DNA of 9,643 bases from Ruminococcaceae bacterium UBA3451 (GTDB lineage Bacteria; Bacillota; Clostridia; Oscillospirales; Acutalibacteraceae). The number at the start of each line of letters is the position of its first letter. Position 1 is the stretch's first letter. The DNA is taken from contig DFRY01000004.1 in NCBI GenBank assembly GCA_002378845.1, positions 12,107-21,749 on the forward strand. The letters run 5' to 3'. Below the pieces are notes generated by a model. The model was not told where the DNA came from. It did no database searches and saw only the letters and a program-made list of their open reading frames with translations. This document shows positions 7,258-9,643 of the stretch, in pieces. The position numbers were made by a program, and so were the translations under genes.

Positions 7258-8685
7258 TTAGTTCACATTTTCGCCCCTAACTCGTTTCACAAACCTTAGC
7301 AAAAACTGCCGCTTTTCACGGTTGGTGAGCAATTCCCAGTTTTCATGAATATTTGTGATAATATCCGTATGATTAATGGTTTCTTCCGAATTGTTTTCAT
7401 TTTCAAGTTTTGCAAGCTCCGCATGAATCAGTTCTTTATCGCTGTCGAGCTTGTTCTTCATGTGCCGGTAGGACTCAAAGTCAATACCTCCGTCACAGTA
7501 TGAATCCATAATTTCACGGTGACGCTTCTCTAGGTTTTGTAATTTATGGGTGTAGCGTTGAATGAGTTCATCGCTTTTTTGATGTACTGTATCTGGTGAT
7601 TCAAGTTCTACTTCGTTCGTAACACTCAAATCGGCGATTCGGTCGATATATGCCAAAAAAGCGGTCTCAACTTTTTTGTGGTTAATATCTCCACACATTC
7701 CGCAACCGCCATTTAACACATTGTTTTGGCAGCGGTAGGAGCAGTGATATTTGAAACTGCCGTCCTTCAGTTTTGTTTTTCGGTTATGCGTACTAAGCTT
7801 GCCTCCGCATTTTGTACAATACAGGAAACCTAGATAATAATTATGTTCCACAGGCTTTTTGGTGCTTGATGTGGCTTTGTTTTTTTCTGCCAATCTTGCT
7901 GCCTGTTCAAAAAGTTCTTCTGAAATAATCGGCTCATGCAAACCCTCTAATTCAACATAGCGTTCTTCATCATCAATAAAGTGCCGCACTTTCCCAACGT
8001 AGGAAGCATTTGTAAGAACATTTTTTAGGTTCTTTCGATCCCAGAGATTCCCTTCCTTAGATGGAATTTTTCGCAAGTTTAAAAGCCGAACAATGCTGTT
8101 GAGTGACATATTTTGGTTGACGAATTTATCAAATATTTCTCGTACAATTTTAGCTTCTTCTTCATTAATGGTTTGGATTTTTTTACCGGGTTCACGGTCA
8201 TAACCATAGCTCGCATGAGAGGAACATAGACTATATCCTTCCTTAACTTTGCGGTCGCGCCCCATTGTAACACGCTCAATAATGTTTTCCCGCTCAAATT
8301 CAGCGAATATTCCAATGATTTTAATGAACATCCGCCCGCTTGGCGTTTGCGTGTCGATGCTCTCCATCAGTGAGTTGAAGGCGCAGTTGTACTTGTTAAA
8401 AAGCTCGACTAAGAATACCAGGTCTGCCGTGCTGCGAGTAAGGCGATCGATTTTGTAGACAAGCACATTTTTAACACGCCCCGCTCTTACGTCCTCAATG
8501 AGACGATTCACAGCAGGGCGGTCTTTTATGTTTTTTCCGGAGATTCCTTCATCTATGTAAAGGTTAAAAAGCGACCAGTCCTTAATTCTTACGTAATCTC
8601 GTAATTTTTCCTCCTGCCCCCGAATGGAGAAGCCTTCTTGGACTTGCTCCTCGGTGCTTACCCGAATATAGATTCCCGTTTCCAA
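7258..8685 (-). CDS. Large serine recombinase (site-specific integrase of the element), 475 aa
   Basis: The N-terminal resolvase domain carries YIRVSTEEQ with catalytic S10 and R8, and YKIDRLTRS with D80, R81 and R84. A Recombinase domain follows (about 155-265), then a zinc ribbon with C290, C293, C315, C319 and perhaps C328/C331, a probable coiled coil (about 365-430) and a C-terminal region. These enzymes cut both att sites through a phosphoserine link and insert or excise DNA. The start is TTG with AAGAGG 7 nt upstream; no in-frame ATG fits better. It lies next to a disrupted chromosomal gene, matching the usual integrase-beside-att layout. The C-terminus may be slightly shortened: two TAA codons are followed in frame by 16 coding-like codons. 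All catalytic residues I can check are present, so it is probably active. Confidence 0.95.
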   Translation of the reverse strand: METGIYIRVSTEEQVQEGFSIRGQEEKLRDYVRIKDWSLFNLYIDEGISGKNIKDRPAVNRLIEDVRAGRVKNVLVYKIDRLTRSTADLVFLVELFNKYNCAFNSLMESIDTQTPSGRMFIKIIGIFAEFERENIIERVTMGRDRKVKEGYSLCSSHASYGYDREPGKKIQTINEEEAKIVREIFDKFVNQNMSLNSIVRLLNLRKIPSKEGNLWDRKNLKNVLTNASYVGKVRHFIDDEERYVELEGLHEPIISEELFEQAARLAEKNKATSSTKKPVEHNYYLGFLYCTKCGGKLSTHNRKTKLKDGSFKYHCSYRCQNNVLNGGCGMCGDINHKKVETAFLAYIDRIADLSVTNEVELESPDTVHQKSDELIQRYTHKLQNLEKRHREIMDSYCDGGIDFESYRHMKNKLDSDKELIHAELAKLENENNSEETINHTDIITNIHENWELLTNREKRQFLLRFVKRVRGENVN

Positions 8686-8714
8686 AGCGATACCTCTTAT
8701 CTAAAAAATATATT

Positions 8715-8828
8715 TTAGACATCTTTTTTCGCTTTTTTCTTCCTTGGAATTGAAGTCTTTAGGAAAAACTTCAGCATTTCGATCTGCAATTCTCTCGGAA
8801 GAACGATTTTAGGCTCTGGATTTCCCAT
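8715..8828 (-). CDS. 37-aa basic small protein upstream of the recombinase
   Basis: The ATG at 8828 has a strong AAGGGGTGG ribosome site upstream and the frame ends in TAA at 8715, 29 nt before the recombinase start, so the two form an operon. It begins MGNPEPKIVLPRELQIEMLK, continues FFLKTSIPR and ends in a very lysine-rich tail. The PRELQ-EM-KFFLKTSIPR pattern recalls small proteins that, from memory, accompany recombinases in Clostridia elements. Being small, basic and next to the integrase, it could be an excision factor or a regulator, but it has no recognisable helix-turn-helix. The coding call rests on the ribosome site, spacing and protein-like composition. Confidence 0.72.
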   Translation of the reverse strand: MGNPEPKIVLPRELQIEMLKFFLKTSIPRKKKAKKDV

Positions 8829-8881
8829 ATTTTCCACCCCTTTACATTGTATGAGAAGACGTAGAAAATATTTCCTATTCG

Positions 8882-8919
8882 ATTGGGCTTATTTAGGAGC
8901 CCACATTTGTACAGTCCCC
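8882..8919. other. Probable attachment-site junction between element and chromosome
   Basis: Reading the minus strand, the amidase codons Gly-Asp-Cys-Thr-Asn occupy 8919-8905. The next codon should encode Phe (GGDCTNF in the family) but the frame reads Val-Gly-Ser-stop. The element side contains an inverted repeat TGGGCT (8884-8889) and AGCCCA (8898-8903) around an 8-nt spacer, a layout reminiscent of serine-integrase half-sites. The exact crossover bases cannot be fixed without the empty site. Confidence 0.58.
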
Positions 8920-9021
8920 GCCCATGGACTCAAAGTCCATATATTGGGGGTTCCGGCTCAGCGCCCATTTTTTCGCGTATTCCGCCACTGCAATCCGGTT
9001 GTATGGAACCTCAATCAGCAT
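8893..9021 (-). pseudogene. Amidase_6-family gene, 5' fragment cut by element insertion
   Basis: An ATG at 9021 with GGAGG about 8 nt upstream opens a frame starting MLIEVPYNRIAVAEYAKKWA, continuing SRNPQYMDF and reaching GGDCTN (residues 34-39), then VGS and a stop. The amidase_6 domain (a cysteine-type putative amidase/peptidase fold of Firmicutes) has precisely this start, with AA-YA-KWA-RNP-Y-F followed by GGDCTNFVSQ, where the Cys (C37 here) is the likely nucleophile. Family members are much longer, so about 39 codons remain and the catalytic His region is gone. There is no signal peptide. The host copy is presumably inactive while the element is integrated, unless the far junction supplies a new start. 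Confidence 0.82.
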
Positions 9022-9103
9022 ATTTCATGCCTCCCGTTTTTTGCAATACAATTGCTGCTATATACTATTATCAATCGGTGCCGGGAATGACACGAATTAT
9101 CGC

Positions 9104-9132
9104 TTTATGGCAGGAAGTTCCTGCGCTATAAT
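9104..9132 (+). promoter_or_regulatory. Candidate promoter of the YccF-like gene with a perfect palindrome in its spacer
   Basis: A consensus -10 box TATAAT is at 9127-9132; a poor -35 (TTTATG, 9104-9109) lies 17 bp upstream. The spacer is filled by the 15-bp palindrome GCAGGAAGTTCCTGC (9110-9124), a possible operator or small hairpin. It lies in the 170-bp divergent gap between the amidase fragment and the YccF-like gene. Confidence 0.45.
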
Positions 9133-9191
9133 AAAATAATCAAAGGAATTGGCGCGCCGCGTCTGGCACGTCTGGGAATGGAGAAAAATAC

Positions 9192-9551
9192 ATGGGATGT
9201 ATCGGGAATTTTATCTGGTTTGTTTTCGGTGGTTTGGTCATGGGCATCAGTTGGGTTTTGGTGGGCATTTTATGGTGTGTCACTATCGTGGGAATTCCGG
9301 TAGGCGTGCAATGCTTTAAACTTGCCCAGCTTGCATTTTTTCCGTTTGGCCGGGAGGTAATCTACGGCGGGGGAGTAGGCTCTTTCCTTTTGAATATTTT
9401 ATGGCTCATTTTCGGCGGCTTTGCGCTTGCCGTAGAAGCGGCGGTCATCGGGGGGTTATTCTGCATTACTATCATCGGAATTCCGTTTGGCCTGCAGTGC
9501 TTTAAAATTGCAAAGCTTGCTTTTATGCCGTTTGGTACGGACATAACATAA
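9192..9551 (+). CDS. YccF-domain integral membrane protein, 119 aa
   Basis: The protein consists of two tandem copies of the YccF domain (DUF307). Copy one (about 1-54) has WFVFGG, CVTIVGIPVGVQCFKLAQLAF and PFGREV; copy two (about 62-119) has WLIFGG, CITIIGIPFGLQCFKIAKLAF and PFGTDI (motifs given with single-copy differences). Each half has two hydrophobic segments, predicting about four membrane helices. Family members are small inner-membrane proteins of unknown function, and this length is usual. The ATG at 9192 has TGGAG about 8 nt upstream. It belongs to the chromosomal flank and has no evident link to the element. Composition looks more GC-rich than the operon on the left. Confidence 0.92.
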   Translation: MGCIGNFIWFVFGGLVMGISWVLVGILWCVTIVGIPVGVQCFKLAQLAFFPFGREVIYGGGVGSFLLNILWLIFGGFALAVEAAVIGGLFCITIIGIPFGLQCFKIAKLAFMPFGTDIT

Positions 9552-9608
9552 ACAACAGAATAACTTCGCTTCGGCGTATTATAATCCCAAATGAAAGGGG
9601 GAGCGGCA

Positions 9609-9643
9609 ATGACCGGACAGCTTCGAAGCAATATTAAAATCGG
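9609..9643 (+). CDS. Start of a further gene, truncated by the window end
   Basis: An ATG at 9609 follows AAAGGGGG (about 9594-9601) with 7-8 nt spacing, giving MTGQLRSNIKI before the window ends. A TATAAT-like sequence at 9580-9585 could be a -10 box but no good -35 is present, so it may be co-transcribed with the YccF-like gene 57 nt upstream. Too little is visible to assign a function. Confidence 0.6.
   Translation, partial: MTGQLRSNIKI

Larger units (their letters stand above)
1..8905. mobile_element. Right-hand part of an integrated element carrying the defence-like operon
   Basis: The right end is defined by the point where the minus-strand amidase reading frame loses similarity to its family (about 8896-8907), directly upstream of the recombinase module. 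The missing C-terminal part of the amidase gene is not found anywhere to the left in this window. The other end should therefore lie beyond position 1, which makes the operon and methyltransferase cargo. No conjugation, capsid or transposase genes are in view, so it cannot be classed as an integrative conjugative element, prophage or simple island. An older rearrangement that placed the recombinase next to unrelated genes would be the alternative. Confidence 0.6.

Noticed and set aside
8668..8722. Possible ATG start for the recombinase overlapping the end of the 37-aa gene
   Set aside because: That ATG is out of frame with the resolvase domain; TTG at 8685 has a correctly spaced AAGAGG and immediately precedes the conserved N-terminus.
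8851..9139. Three overlapping plus-strand frames of 71-82 codons
   Set aside because: They lie opposite the amidase fragment, overlap one another, lack ribosome sites and have unlikely composition.
1..9643. CRISPR array, rRNA or insertion sequence
   Set aside because: No regularly spaced repeats, rRNA-like sequence, DDE transposase or terminal inverted repeats were seen.

Overview
The window looks like Firmicutes DNA, most likely from a gut-type Clostridia. Evidence: strong AGGAGG-like ribosome sites, TTG starts, consensus TTGACA/TATTAT promoters, a large serine recombinase with a zinc ribbon, and the start of an amidase_6-type gene. It appears to hold the right-hand part of an integrated mobile element carrying a candidate defence cargo, followed by its junction with the host chromosome.

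Left part (1-7031): the last 51 residues of a C5 DNA-cytosine methyltransferase are followed by a perfect 16-bp-arm inverted repeat (probable terminator) and then a near-consensus promoter. That promoter drives a compact five-gene plus-strand operon: an 81-aa small helical protein; a 627-aa GHKL (gyrase/Hsp90/MutL-type) ATPase; a 295-aa protein of unknown function; a 241-aa protein resembling DUF6339; and a 994-aa protein with three RNA-polymerase-alpha-CTD-like helix-hairpin-helix repeats and a sigma-region-4-like helix-turn-helix. Genes overlap by 17 and 4 nt or lie 12-20 nt apart, so they are probably one functional unit. With the methyltransferase next door, the likeliest reading is an anti-phage or restriction-like system in which a DNA-reading protein and an ATP-operated clamp work together. 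No nuclease or other killing domain is recognisable, and I could not match the set to a named system.

Middle (7032-7257): a non-coding stretch with short repeats, a perfect 7-bp hairpin and a terminator serving the minus strand.

Right part of the element (7258-about 8905): a large serine recombinase on the minus strand (TTG start), preceded by a 37-aa small gene with a strong ribosome site. The recombinase reading frame is closed by tandem TAA codons but continues in frame for 16 plausible codons up to a TGA beside the terminator, suggesting a recently shortened C-terminus.

Chromosomal flank (about 8905-9643): on the minus strand lies the first ~39 codons of an amidase_6-family gene, cut exactly after its GGDCTN active-site motif. 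This places the element junction at about 8896-8907. The rest of that gene is nowhere in the window, so the element should extend beyond the left edge and carry the defence operon. Divergent to it lies an intact YccF-type four-helix membrane protein, then the first codons of another gene.
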